Below are positions 52,423 through 62,330 of a stretch of 64,000 nucleotides of DNA, piece by piece. This DNA is from Branchiibius cervicis. GTDB lineage: Bacteria; Actinomycetota; Actinomycetes; Actinomycetales; Dermatophilaceae. Position numbers and translations under genes: made by a program. The notes under the pieces were generated by a model. That model searched no databases and was not told the DNA's origin. It worked only from the letters and a program-made list of their open reading frames with translations. The DNA lies in the NCBI RefSeq assembly GCF_042661605.1, contig NZ_JBHSWJ010000002.1, forward strand, positions 744,001 to 808,000. Direction: 5' to 3'. The stretch's first letter is position 1; every line of letters begins with the position of its first letter.

Positions 52423-53688
52423 ATGCCGCTGGACTATCCGATCGCCGTACGCGAACTGGCTAACGGGCTGCGCGTCGTCGTGAGCTCCGACCGGTCCGTA
52501 CCCACCGTGTCCGTCAACCTGTGGGTGGGGGTCGGTTCCCGCCACGAGGAGCCGGGGCACACCGGGTTCGCCCATCTTTTCGAGCACTTGATGTTCCAGG
52601 GTTCGCGCAATGTCGCCGAGGGAGAACACTTCGCGACGCTGCTGGCCCAGGGCGCGCGACTGAACGCGACCACGTGGTTCGACCGCACCAACTACTTCGA
52701 GACGGTCCCGACCGGGGCCTATGAGTTGGCGCTCTGGCTGGAAGCTGACCGGCACGGCGGCCTGCTGGACGCCGTCACCCAGGAGTGCCTGGACAACCAG
52801 CGGGACGTGGTGAAGGAAGAGAAGCGGCAGCGATACGACAACCGGCCCTACGGCAACGCGCTGGTCGACATCTACGCGGCGGTGTTCCCGGACGGCCACC
52901 CCTACCAGCACCCCACGATCGGCTCGATGGCCGACCTGGACGCGGCGTCCCTGCAGGATGTGCACGACTTCTTCCGAGCGCATTACGCCCCCAACAACAC
53001 CGTGCTGACCCTGGTCGGAGACCTGAGCGAGGAGGACGGTTTCGCAGCGGCGGACCGGTACTTCGGCGCATTGGAGCCGGTGGATCTGGCGGATCGTCCG
53101 GTCCCGGCGCTCGGACCCCTCCAAGCGCCGGTGCGGTTGGAACGGGTCGAGGACGTGCCCGAGGACCGGCTCTATGTCGCGTTCCGGCTGCCCGCCGCCG
53201 ATGACCCGGATTTCCTGGCCGCCGAGTTGGCGTTCGATGTCCTGGCCGGTGGCGCGACCTCCCGCCTCTACCGGCGTCTGGTCCGCGGCAGCCAGCAGGC
53301 CACCCACGTCGGCCGCAGCGTGATGGGCCTGGCCGCGGGGGTTTCTCTCGGCTACTTCCTTTTCGACGCGGCCGACGGTGTATCGGTGGCCGCGCTGGAG
53401 GAGGCCCTGGTGGCGGAGCTGACCGGCCTGGCGGAGCGACCTCCGACCGAGGTGGAGATGGAGGTTGTACTGGCCGACACCGAGCGGTGGTGGCTGCAGT
53501 CCCTCGCTGCCCAGGACGAGCGGGCCGATCTGCTGAGCCACTACACCTTGCTGTACGACGACCCGGAGTTCATCAACACCTATCTGGATAGCGTGGCGCA
53601 GGTGACCTCCGCCGACATCGCCCGGGTCGCGAGGCGATGGCTGCATCCGGACTCCCGGGCGGTCGTGACCTACGAGGTGAAGCCGTGA
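52423..53688 (+). CDS. M16 zinc peptidase, active subunit
   Basis: The 421-residue protein has the inverted zinc motif HLFEHLMFQG (HxxEH, ~49-53) and the downstream Glu in VVKEEKRQRYDNRPYG. It begins with family-like YPIAVRELANGLRVVVS; ATG 52423. It forms a pair with the next gene, as in mitochondrial processing peptidase and bacterial M16B pairs; the HxxEH subunit is catalytic. No signal peptide, so it is cytoplasmic. Confidence 0.92.
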   Translation: MPLDYPIAVRELANGLRVVVSSDRSVPTVSVNLWVGVGSRHEEPGHTGFAHLFEHLMFQGSRNVAEGEHFATLLAQGARLNATTWFDRTNYFETVPTGAYELALWLEADRHGGLLDAVTQECLDNQRDVVKEEKRQRYDNRPYGNALVDIYAAVFPDGHPYQHPTIGSMADLDAASLQDVHDFFRAHYAPNNTVLTLVGDLSEEDGFAAADRYFGALEPVDLADRPVPALGPLQAPVRLERVEDVPEDRLYVAFRLPAADDPDFLAAELAFDVLAGGATSRLYRRLVRGSQQATHVGRSVMGLAAGVSLGYFLFDAADGVSVAALEEALVAELTGLAERPPTEVEMEVVLADTERWWLQSLAAQDERADLLSHYTLLYDDPEFINTYLDSVAQVTSADIARVARRWLHPDSRAVVTYEVKP

Positions 53689-55003
53689 GCGCCAGGCCGG
53701 CGGTGGCGCCGCCGCAGCCATGGACGTTCCCGGTCCCGGACAGTTTCCGGCTGCCCAACGGTATGCAGGTGTTGCTCTACCGACGCCCCGGGCAGAAAGT
53801 GATCTCGACGCGGCTTGTCGTTCCCGTGCCGTTGTCGGCGGAGCCGCGGGCTGTCGAAGGCGTGGCGACCATCGTGAGTCGAACCCTTGACGAGGGCACG
53901 TTGTCGCGCTCGGCGGACGAGACGGCTGAGCTCCTCGAACGGCACGGCATTGCCTACGGCGCTTCCTTCGGGCAGAACGGCCTGACATTGGACACCGAGT
54001 CGACGGCTCGTGGGTTGAACGTCGGCTGGGAGTTGCTAGCGGAGTTCTTGGGTCGACCGGCCTTCGATGAGACGGAGGTGGATCGCCACGTACGGCAGCG
54101 CCTTTCCGAGATCGACCACCAGCTGGCCAACCCGGGGAGCCGGGCGGCCGTGGAATGGGTGAAGACCTACTACACCCCGGGCAGTCGCGCCTCTCGTCCG
54201 ACCGCGGGCAGCGCGGATACGGTCGCCGCCATCACCCCGGACGACTGCCGCGACTTCTACGGGTACCTGTCACCTCGACATTCGACGCTGATTGTCGCCG
54301 GTGATTTCGACGACCCTCGTGAGGCCTTGGCCGGGACGTTGGGAGCGTGGTCCCCGGTGACGACACCCGCGCCGTCGACCCACGATGAATTGGCCGACGA
54401 CCGCGCGCGCATCGTGTTCGTCGACCGCCCAGGCTCGGTCCAGACCGAGTTGTACGTCGGTCAGGCGGGCCCCGCACGCCGCGTCGACTGGGCGCCCTAC
54501 CCGGTCCTCGGTTTCGTCCTGGGCGGCGCTCCGACTGCACGTATCGATGCGGTGCTGCGGGAGGAGAAGGGCTACACCTACGGCATCCGGGCCGGATTCC
54601 GTCCCCGCAAGGACGACGGCACCTTCCTGGTGTCCGGGTCGGTGCGGGCCGACGTGACCGCTCCTGCACTCGACCTGCTACTCACAATCCTCGATGGCGC
54701 AACGGAATTCACGTCCGAGGAGGTCCGCAACGGGGCCGACTACGTTGCTCGTACCGCCCCCGGCCGCTACGCCACCGCCGACGTCGTGGCCGACGAGGCT
54801 GCCGGCCTTGCCCTGTTCGGTCTCGGCACGGACTACGTGACCGAATACCTGGCGCAGTTGCCCACGCTGACCGCGGACGACGTGAGTCAGGCGTGGTCGC
54901 TGTGGCGCGACACCCCCGCAGCATCGTGCTGGTGGGGGATGCCGCCGAGCACGCGGATGCGGTCCGCGCGCTCGGTCACGGTGACGTGAGCGTGGTCGGC
55001 TGA
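53685..55003 (+). CDS. M16 peptidase-like inactive subunit (frameshifted near its 3' end in this sequence)
   Basis: The repaired 439-residue protein has the M16 fold but no HxxEH motif: the equivalent segment is EGVATIVSRTLDEGT. It has the arginine/tyrosine pair region REEKGYTYGIRAGF used to bind substrate. GTG 53685 overlaps the stop of the active partner. A C5 run (54913-54917) should be C6; the repaired end is DTPRSIVLVGDAAEHADAV followed by a TGA at 55001-55003, while the written frame stops at 54989. Confidence 0.88.
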
Positions 55004-55044
55004 GCGTAGTCGGCTGATCGTGCTTGTTTCAGCGTCGCTCCGCG

Positions 55045-56676
55045 TCAGGCGGCAGCCCAGTGATAGTTGCGTTGCCATTGCAGCTCACCGGGTGGGTTGT
55101 CCGGCGCAAACAGGTCCCCGCCGTAGGCGGTGCGAGTGCCCTGCAGGTGCTGCGGTGGGACGAGGAACTCAAGGTGCCCGTCACGTTCCCGGATCTCGAT
55201 GTCGCGTTCGTGGACCAGGTGATGGTGATAGGCGCACAACAAACAGCCGTTGGCGATGTCCGTGGGCCCGTGGGGACCGCCAAGACGTCGAGGTTTCCAG
55301 GCGTCGCGCCAGTGATGTCCCTCGCACCAGGCCGGCGGCCGATCACAGCCTGGATAGCAGCAACCTCGGTCGCGGACGGCCAGTGCTCGGCGTTGGGTGG
55401 CGTTGAACAACCGCTGCGTAGTACCGAGGTCCAACGGCAGCGACGCGCCGCCCAACACCTGCGGCAGGACGCCGGCACTACAGGCCAGTAGCCGGACCTG
55501 CGCGGCGCTGATGCGCGTCCCCGACGGCAGGGTGCCGTGGCCGAGGCCGACCAGGAACCCTGGGGCGTGTCCGGTTCCGGTCGACCCGTCCGGTCCGCCG
55601 GGGTCTTGGCCCTCGGTCGAGACAGCGCTCCCACCGGAGTCGGTCTCCGTGCTCGGGGCGGTCTGAGCCCCTGCCGCCAGGCGGGCCACTGCCGCGCGCG
55701 TGGCCTCATAGTCGACGTTCACGGTGAGCAATGAGCTGATCCCGCCCGCGTTGGGCAGAGCGTCAATGGGTAGGTGGGTACAAACCGCGGCGAACGCCCG
55801 CCCGTCCCGGTGCCGTTTGTCCATCGGCCACCAATCAGGCTCGGCCTCATCGACGTGGTCGGCTGACTCGTCCAGGTGATAGCGCCGGGGCGCGGCCAGC
55901 GCCTCCACAGCCGTCCGCAGTGACTCAGCTTCCAGATCGGGGACGGTGAAGTACCCGCGCCAGGTCCCATCCCGGTTGTCACGCATCCAGAACGAACTGG
56001 ACCGCCGCGCCCTGCGCTCTCTGGCCTGTAGCTGATCTTCTTCGTGCGCATCGGCCTGCGCCCGGGTCTTGAATGCCTCTGCAGCGCGCGTCGCGGCCCT
56101 ACCCAGATCCTGGATGCTCGCCTCGCCGGCGATCGTCAGCAGCGACCGCTGGGCCTCCTGTCGCTCGACCTGCGGAACCGCCGCCGGCAGGTTGTTCATC
56201 GCCCGGGTGATGATCGCCGCCTGGTCGCGGTTGATGGACCCGCTGGCCAACGCCTCCTCGATCATCGGGGTGTTGGTGATCTGCCGAGCGGTGGTCACCA
56301 ATCGGCTCGTATCCGCGCGATCCCCACCGAAGTCGGTGGCCAGCAGCTGCCCGGTGCTCACCGCTCCCGCAGCCCTCGCCGCATCCCGCTCGCTCAGGTC
56401 CCGGGCGATCACCATCAGCACCGCATCGATGCGCGCCTTGGCCCGCGCCAACGCCGCGGACACCGCGCGCAGCCGTTCGTCACTGATCGCCGCATCGGTG
56501 CTGCGGGAGGCGGTCAGGCCGTCAAGGGCCGTGTGGAGCGCGGTCACTCCTTCGACCAGGTCCGTTTCGGGGAGGGAACTGGACGCCGCCGCGTCCGTCA
56601 GCGTCAGACTCACCCCCGCCCCCTCCCCGAAGCGCCCGAACCGGCCGAGCAGCCCGCCCCTCGCAGACCGCTCCAA
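55045..56676 (-). CDS. DUF222/HNH endonuclease-domain protein
   Basis: The 543-residue protein has a helical DUF222 region (~40-330) and a C-terminal HNH motif with CCYPGCDRPPAWCEGHHWRDAW, LCAYHHHLVHERD. Many actinobacteria carry large families of these (13E12-like) and they are often found as scattered copies. The biological role is not established. ATG 56676 gives 21 extra residues; a GTG at 56613 (VSLTLTDAAASS) is a plausible alternative start. Confidence 0.83.
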   Translation of the reverse strand: MERSARGGLLGRFGRFGEGAGVSLTLTDAAASSSLPETDLVEGVTALHTALDGLTASRSTDAAISDERLRAVSAALARAKARIDAVLMVIARDLSERDAARAAGAVSTGQLLATDFGGDRADTSRLVTTARQITNTPMIEEALASGSINRDQAAIITRAMNNLPAAVPQVERQEAQRSLLTIAGEASIQDLGRAATRAAEAFKTRAQADAHEEDQLQARERRARRSSSFWMRDNRDGTWRGYFTVPDLEAESLRTAVEALAAPRRYHLDESADHVDEAEPDWWPMDKRHRDGRAFAAVCTHLPIDALPNAGGISSLLTVNVDYEATRAAVARLAAGAQTAPSTETDSGGSAVSTEGQDPGGPDGSTGTGHAPGFLVGLGHGTLPSGTRISAAQVRLLACSAGVLPQVLGGASLPLDLGTTQRLFNATQRRALAVRDRGCCYPGCDRPPAWCEGHHWRDAWKPRRLGGPHGPTDIANGCLLCAYHHHLVHERDIEIRERDGHLEFLVPPQHLQGTRTAYGGDLFAPDNPPGELQWQRNYHWAAA

Positions 56677-56756
56677 CCGATGTCAATGACGCTAGCCGCA
56701 CTGCGACTCCCGTGCCGCGAACTCGATGGGACCCTGGGGATAACCCGAAGCCGGGG

Positions 56757-57308
56757 TCAGCGCGCGAGTCGGTGCGCGATGGACCGCGCCAACGTAGTCG
56801 GGTCGGCGTTGGTGGTGTCGACGGTGAAGTCGTACTCAATACCCTCATGGACGATAAGCGCCTGCCGCGCGGCCATTCCGGCGATACGGTCGCCGCGGCG
56901 CGCCTCGCGCTCGGCCGCGACGACCGGCGTGCAGCGCACGCCGATCCACGCGGTCGTCACACCCTCCAACGCTTTCCGCCAACGCTTCTGCGCCGCAACG
57001 CCGCTCACGAAGTTGTCCTCGATGATGAGGTGCGCGCCATGCCGGGCCATCGCACCGACACCAGCCTGCCACTGCTGCTCCAGGGCCGTGAACGCCGGGC
57101 CGATCGTGACCGCACCGTCGGCTTCGACCTCGAACCCGCCGGCGCCGACGAGCCGGGGCGGAAGCGCGTCGATGAAGTCATCGATCCCCAGGCGTAACCA
57201 CGAGCCCGGCAGCTCCGACTGCAGGGCTAACGCCAAAGACGACTTGCCCGAGCTCGACCCACCGTTGAGAACAATGGCGCTCGGGCCCGTGGCCCCGGTC
57301 TCGAGCAC
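56757..57308 (-). CDS. Chloramphenicol phosphotransferase-like (CPT) P-loop kinase
   Basis: The 183-residue protein has Walker A LNGGSSSGKSS (~15-24), GIDDFIDALPP and LIIEDNFVSG, matching the CPT family whose founder phosphorylates chloramphenicol in Streptomyces venezuelae. Many members are not resistance enzymes, so the substrate stays open. It is nine bases downstream of gabT on the same strand. Confidence 0.8.
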   Translation of the reverse strand: MLETGATGPSAIVLNGGSSSGKSSLALALQSELPGSWLRLGIDDFIDALPPRLVGAGGFEVEADGAVTIGPAFTALEQQWQAGVGAMARHGAHLIIEDNFVSGVAAQKRWRKALEGVTTAWIGVRCTPVVAAEREARRGDRIAGMAARQALIVHEGIEYDFTVDTTNADPTTLARSIAHRLAR

Positions 57309-57317
57309 CCTCGCGGC

Positions 57318-58661
57318 TCAGGCGAGCTCGTCGAACGCTTCAGCCAGAACGCCGAGGCCCTCCAGCAGCAGCTCGTCGCCGATCACCAGCGGCGGCAGCA
57401 ACCGGATGACGTTGCCGAACGTGCCACAGGTCAACACCACGACGCCGCGCTCGTGGCAGTACTTCGCGACCGCACCGGTGAGCGCAGCATCCGGCTCGAT
57501 CCCGCCCGGCTGCACGATCTCGATCGCCAGCATCGCGCCGCGGCCGCGGATGTCGCCGAGCTGCGGGTGCGCCGACTGGATCTCGCGCAACCGTGCGGTG
57601 GCGATGTCCTCGATGTGTGCGGCCCGCTCCAGTAATCCGTCGGCCGCCATCGTCTCGATCGCGCCCAGAGCAGCTGCGCACGCGACCGGGTTACCACCGT
57701 ACGTACCACCGAGTCCACCGGCGTGTACGGCGTCCATCATCTCCGCGCGTCCGGTCACCGCGGCCAGGGGCAAGCCGCCGGCGATTCCCTTGGCGGTCGT
57801 CACCAGGTCCGGGACGACGCCCTCCTGCTCGCTCATGAACCAGGTTCCGGTGCGGGCGAATCCGCTCTGCACCTCATCGGCGATGAAGACGATCCCGTTG
57901 TCCTTGCACCACGCAGCCATCGCCGCCAGGTAACCCGGTGCCGGCACGATGAACCCGCCCTCGCCTTGCAGCGGCTCGATGATGAACGCAGCGATCTGGT
58001 CCGCACCGACCGTCTTCTCCGCGATCGCGATACTGCGGGCGGCAGCCTCGGCCCCGGTCATCCCATCGGGGTCGCGTAGCGGGTAGGAGGCGGGCACCCG
58101 GTAGATATCGGAGGCGAACGGCCCGAAGCCCTTCTTGTAGGGCATGGCCTTCGCGGTCAGGGCCATCGTCAGGTTGGTACGGCCGTGGTAGGCGTGATCG
58201 GCCGCGACCACCGCGGTGCGCCCGGTGGCGTGCCGGGCGATCTTGATCGCGTTCTCGACGGCTTCAGCGCCGGAGTTGAACAGCGCCGACTTCTTGGCGT
58301 GGTCGCCCGGAGTCAGTTCGGCCAGTTTCTCCGCGACCGCGACGTACCCCTCGTAGGGGCTGATCATGAAGCAGGTATGGGTGAAGTCAGCCACCTGTTG
58401 CTGGACACCGGCGACCACCCGGGGGTCGCTGTTGCCCACGGTGGTGACCGCGATGCCCGAGCCGAGGTCGATCAGCAGGTTGCCGTCGACGTCCTCGATC
58501 ACTCCGCCGCCCGCCCGGGCGACGAATACCGGCATGGTCGAACTCACGCCGGCGGCAACGGCCGCAGTACGGCGCTGCGCCAGCTCCAGCGAGCGTGGGC
58601 CGGGCAGCGTCGTACGCAATTCGCAACGCTGGGGCAGGTCGGTGCTGACGGTCGTGCTCAT
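57318..58661 (-). CDS. gabT: 4-aminobutyrate (or beta-alanine) aminotransferase
   Basis: The 447-residue class III PLP transaminase has ALFNSGAEAVENAIKIARHATGR, the PLP-contact IFIADEVQSGFARTG and the Schiff-base lysine in TTAKGIAGGLPL. GabT turns GABA and 2-oxoglutarate to succinate semialdehyde and glutamate. It could also accept beta-alanine, the end product of the pyrimidine operon at 1-8 kb; that link is inference. ATG 58661 is preceded by AGGAGCC. Confidence 0.9.
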   Translation of the reverse strand: MSTTVSTDLPQRCELRTTLPGPRSLELAQRRTAAVAAGVSSTMPVFVARAGGGVIEDVDGNLLIDLGSGIAVTTVGNSDPRVVAGVQQQVADFTHTCFMISPYEGYVAVAEKLAELTPGDHAKKSALFNSGAEAVENAIKIARHATGRTAVVAADHAYHGRTNLTMALTAKAMPYKKGFGPFASDIYRVPASYPLRDPDGMTGAEAAARSIAIAEKTVGADQIAAFIIEPLQGEGGFIVPAPGYLAAMAAWCKDNGIVFIADEVQSGFARTGTWFMSEQEGVVPDLVTTAKGIAGGLPLAAVTGRAEMMDAVHAGGLGGTYGGNPVACAAALGAIETMAADGLLERAAHIEDIATARLREIQSAHPQLGDIRGRGAMLAIEIVQPGGIEPDAALTGAVAKYCHERGVVVLTCGTFGNVIRLLPPLVIGDELLLEGLGVLAEAFDELA

Positions 58662-58742
58662 GGCGGCTCCTGTCGTGCCAGATCCGGGCCCGGGATGGTC
58701 GGGGTGCTACCAGTCTGCCACCGGAGCCATTTCGATTTCGAA

Positions 58743-59536
58743 CTAGCTCGTAACCTCCGTGCCCAGGGTCCGCAGCACTTCGTCGTGCAACAGCCCGTTG
58801 CTCGCGACCGCATTGCCGCTCCAACACCCGTCGACCCCGTCCAGTCCGGTGAACCGGCCGCCGGCCTCGCGCACGATCGGCACGAGGGCGGCCATGTCGT
58901 GCACCGCCAGTTCCGGCTCGGCGGCGACGTCGGCCGCACCCTCGGCGACCAACATGTAGGACCAGAAGTCGCCGTACCCGCGGGTGCGCCAGCACACGTC
59001 CATCAGGTCCGCGAACTGGTCCTGGCGGCCCAGCTGGGCCCAGCCGTGCAGGCTCGAGTAGGACAAGGATGCGTCGGTCAGCGACGAGACCTCGGATACG
59101 TGGATGGGCCGGGAGGAGGACAGTGAGCGTCCGGCCCGCGCGCCGGTGCCTGCCGCCGCCCACCAGCGGGAGCCGAGAGCCGGAGCGGCGACCACGCCCA
59201 CCACCGGCACGCCGTCCTCGACCAGCGCGATCAGCGTGGCCCATACCGGCACCCCGCGCACGTAGTTCTTGGTGCCGTCGATCGGGTCGATGATCCACTG
59301 CCGCGCGGCGCTCCCTCGGTGCCGAACTCCTCGCCGCGGACGGAGTCGCGACCGCGCACCCGCCCGAGTTGGGCGCGGATCACCCGTTCGACCTCCAGGT
59401 CGGCGTCGCTGACCGGCGACAGGTCGGGTTTGGTCTCGACCTTCAGGTCCTGCGCGCGGAACCTGTCCAGCGTGATGGGCTCGACCGCGTCGGCGAGGAC
59501 GTGGGCCAGGCGCAGATCATCGTCGTACGTCGTCAC
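58743..59536 (-). CDS. hisN: Inositol-monophosphatase-fold phosphatase, probable histidinol-phosphatase (frameshifted in this sequence)
   Basis: The repaired protein has 264 residues. N-terminal part: TYDDDLRLAHVLADAVEPI and VRGEEFGTEG. C-terminal part: DPIDGTKNYVRGVPVWATLI and VREAGGRFTGLDG, the metal-binding DPIDGT of the family. The break is a C3 run (59313-59315) that should be C4, giving GTEGSAARQWIIDPIDGTKNY. Histidinol-phosphatase of the HisN type is the best fit for actinobacteria, but inositol monophosphatase is possible. It lies in a leftward block with aroA and rsgA, as is common. Confidence 0.8.
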
Positions 59537-59560
59537 GCACCGACCGTAGCGGCCCGCACC

Positions 59561-61294
59561 TCACCGCGCGGGCCGGGACAGGCCGATCCGCAACATTGCC
59601 CGCAACCGGTCCGCGAGCGCCACGGCGTCGATCTGGCGGGTGTTGATCGGCGGGAGGTCGGCGAAGATCTGCTGGAGCGCGGCCGCCATCCGTTCCAGGC
59701 GCAGGTACCGGCGCGGGTCGTCGGTCCAGCACGCGGCGAGCACCAGATAGGTCGCTTCGTTGAACTGCCGCTCCACCAGGTCCCAGTCCTTCATCTGGGT
59801 GGGCAGGTCGGTCTGCGCCAGGGACAGGATGTGCGCGCACTGCAACTGCTCGAAGGCCAGATCACGCCGGGCCTCGAAGCCGGCGTCGGTGGCCCACCGG
59901 CCTGAGGCGGCCAGCACCAGCACCCGCTCGAGCGAGCGCAGACCACGCCGGAACTGCCTGCGCGCCAACATGATCGGCGCGCGCCGTCCGGTCAGCCAGA
60001 TGATCACGATCGAGGCGAAGGCGCCGATCGCGGTGTCCACGATCCGGTCACGGACCAGGGTGTCGATATTCGCGGTCGGCCGGGACGTGCTGGTGATCAG
60101 CAGCGCCATCGGTGTCACGAACATGGCCGCGATCGCGTAGTTGATCGCCGCGGTCCACTGGACCAGGAAGACGCACAACATCACGATCGCGAAGGTGACG
60201 TATTCGTTCGGATGCAGTGAATGCACCGCGAAGAAGAGCAGGATGCCGACGATCGTGCCGGCCAGACGCTGGGCAGCGCGGTGGGTCAGGGACAGCCGGT
60301 CGGTGTTCAGCGACATCACCAGGGCGGTCGTCATCACCGCCCAGTAGGGCTGCTCCACCTGCAGGCCGTACGCGATGACGCAGGTCAGCAGGATGGCGGC
60401 CCCGATGCGCCGAGCAGCCAGCCATGGCAGCGATGAGCGGGAGAAGCCCCATCGCACCAGGTACTGCGTCTTGGGGCGCCCGAGATAGCGACGCTGCTCC
60501 ATGGTGCGGACCGCGACCTTCGCGTGCGGGATGGAGCGTTGCAGGATCTGGCGGACCAGGGCCACGTGCAGTCGGCGCAGTCGCGCGTTCAGGCGGCGCC
60601 ATTCCTTGCGACGCGGTTCGCGCCCCACCGCATCCTCCAAGACGATGCCCCCACTGATCACCGCGGTATACGCCTCGTCCCGCAGCGCCCCCAGCTCGCG
60701 AGCGCTGGTCTCGGGACCGGCCGCGAGATACGCATCGACGGACTCCTGCGCCACCTCGACGGCGTCCCGTTCGGGGTGGACACCGCGAATCACCGTGATC
60801 AGCAAGGACACCACGCAGGCCACCACTGCGGCGCAACCGCACACGAGCACGATTTCGTGCAGGGGCAGGCGCTGCCCGACGTACGACGCGATGGCCGGTC
60901 CGAGGATCAGGAACATCGCACCGGGCGGGTCGGCGACCAGCGTGTTGTAGCCCAGGACGGCGATCATGGCGATCACCGTCAGGCTGATCGTCAGCAGGAC
61001 CGGCATCCCGCCGGTGAGCGCTCCGATGGCGATCGCGACGATGTAGAAGGCGATCATGCCGGTCAGGATCGGGATGCGGGCGCGGGGCGGGCGGTCGGGT
61101 GCGACCAGCCCGATGAAGGCGCCGGTCGTGCCGAGCAGACCCACCTTGAGCCCGGCGAAACTCGAGACCGTGAGCACCGCGACCGCGGTGCAGATGGTCG
61201 CCGACAGCGCGAACTTCCAGCGCCCAGGTGCCTTCTTCACCTGGGTGAAGGTCATCAGGTTCCGGCTGACGCCGTCGGGAAGCGCCCAGGGCAT
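59561..61294 (-). CDS. FUSC-family membrane protein (aromatic acid exporter-like)
   Basis: The 577-residue protein has two blocks of about six membrane helices (~30-160 and ~300-430), each followed by a cytoplasmic helical domain. This is the FUSC/YccS/AaeB layout. The conserved segment LTHRAAQRLAGTIVGILLFF and QPYWAVMTTALVMSLNTDR support this. It probably exports small aromatic or organic acids. It ends 25 bases from the HisN-like start and starts four bases after the rsgA stop. Confidence 0.85.
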   Translation of the reverse strand: MPWALPDGVSRNLMTFTQVKKAPGRWKFALSATICTAVAVLTVSSFAGLKVGLLGTTGAFIGLVAPDRPPRARIPILTGMIAFYIVAIAIGALTGGMPVLLTISLTVIAMIAVLGYNTLVADPPGAMFLILGPAIASYVGQRLPLHEIVLVCGCAAVVACVVSLLITVIRGVHPERDAVEVAQESVDAYLAAGPETSARELGALRDEAYTAVISGGIVLEDAVGREPRRKEWRRLNARLRRLHVALVRQILQRSIPHAKVAVRTMEQRRYLGRPKTQYLVRWGFSRSSLPWLAARRIGAAILLTCVIAYGLQVEQPYWAVMTTALVMSLNTDRLSLTHRAAQRLAGTIVGILLFFAVHSLHPNEYVTFAIVMLCVFLVQWTAAINYAIAAMFVTPMALLITSTSRPTANIDTLVRDRIVDTAIGAFASIVIIWLTGRRAPIMLARRQFRRGLRSLERVLVLAASGRWATDAGFEARRDLAFEQLQCAHILSLAQTDLPTQMKDWDLVERQFNEATYLVLAACWTDDPRRYLRLERMAAALQQIFADLPPINTRQIDAVALADRLRAMLRIGLSRPAR

Positions 61295-61297
61295 CGG

Positions 61298-62326
61298 TCA
61301 GTTCTCCGCCGGCGCGTCGTCGGGATCCGGCGTGCCGAGACGGGACCTGAGCAACCGCCGCAAGGATCTCAACCGGGCTGGACCGGAAGGCCCCGCGTGA
61401 CCGTCGGCGACCCAGGCGTCCAGGGCGCAGTCGGGTTCGTCGTGCGTGCAGCCGCGCGGACACTCGGCGGTGCCGGCGGCCAGATCGGGGAAGTGTTCGA
61501 TGATCCGGGCGGGGTCGACGTGCGCCAACCCGAAGGACCGCACGCCCGGGGTGTCGATGACCCAACCCCCGCCGGGCAACGGCAGCGCGGACGTCGACGT
61601 GGAGGTGTGCCGGCCGCGACCGGTGACCTCGTTGACGTGGCCGGTGGCCCGATCGGCCTGCGGCACGAGGTCATTCACCAGAGTTGACTTCCCCACGCCG
61701 GAGTGGCCGACCAGCACGGTCATCCGGCCGCCGAGGCGAGAACGCAACTGATCGAGCCCGGCCGGAGGGTCCGAGCGCAGGTTGGTCACGACGTACGGGA
61801 CATCCAGGGCGACGTACTCCTGCAGGAATGCGGTCGGGTCGCCCAGGTCGGCCTTGGTAAGCACGAGCAACGGATCCATCCCCGCGTCGTACGCCGCGAC
61901 CAGACAACGGTCGATCATCCGTGGCCGTGGGGTCGGGTCCGCGATCGCCGTCACGATGGCCAACTGATCGGCATTCGCGACGATGGCCCGCTCCACCGGG
62001 TCGGTGTCGTCGGCGGTGCGGCGCAGCATCGTGGTGCGGGGTTCGACCCGCACGATGCGTGCCAGGGTCCCCGGATCGCCGCTGGTGTCACCGACGAGGG
62101 CGACCCGGTCGCCGACGACGATGCTGGTGCGGCCCAGTTCGCGAGCGCGCATCGCGATGACGGTGCGGTCGTCGTACAGACAGGTCCAACGGCCGCGGTC
62201 GACGCCCACGACCATCGCGATCACTGCATCGAGGTGGGCCGGCCGATCCTTGGTGCGCGGCCGGCTTCCGCGGCGCCCGGGGCGCACACGGATGTCGCTC
62301 TCGTCGTAGTCGTAGCGCGCCGGCAC
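61298..62326 (-). CDS. rsgA: Ribosome small-subunit-dependent GTPase RsgA
   Basis: The 342-residue circularly permuted GTPase has an OB-fold start, G4 LVLTKAD, then G1 GHSGVGKST and G3 DTPGVRSFG, and a zinc finger (CPRGCTHDEPDC). It checks 30S subunit maturation. The GTG at 62326 (VPARYDYDESDIRV) follows the aroA stop by four bases; the frame upstream lies inside aroA. Confidence 0.92.
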   Translation of the reverse strand: MPARYDYDESDIRVRPGRRGSRPRTKDRPAHLDAVIAMVVGVDRGRWTCLYDDRTVIAMRARELGRTSIVVGDRVALVGDTSGDPGTLARIVRVEPRTTMLRRTADDTDPVERAIVANADQLAIVTAIADPTPRPRMIDRCLVAAYDAGMDPLLVLTKADLGDPTAFLQEYVALDVPYVVTNLRSDPPAGLDQLRSRLGGRMTVLVGHSGVGKSTLVNDLVPQADRATGHVNEVTGRGRHTSTSTSALPLPGGGWVIDTPGVRSFGLAHVDPARIIEHFPDLAAGTAECPRGCTHDEPDCALDAWVADGHAGPSGPARLRSLRRLLRSRLGTPDPDDAPAEN

Positions 62327-62330
62327 CGGC

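Noticed and set aside
51958..53988. A 676-codon open frame on the minus strand opposite the active M16 gene
   Set aside because: Only its last part before 52305 coincides with a real small gene; the rest mirrors the M16 coding strand.
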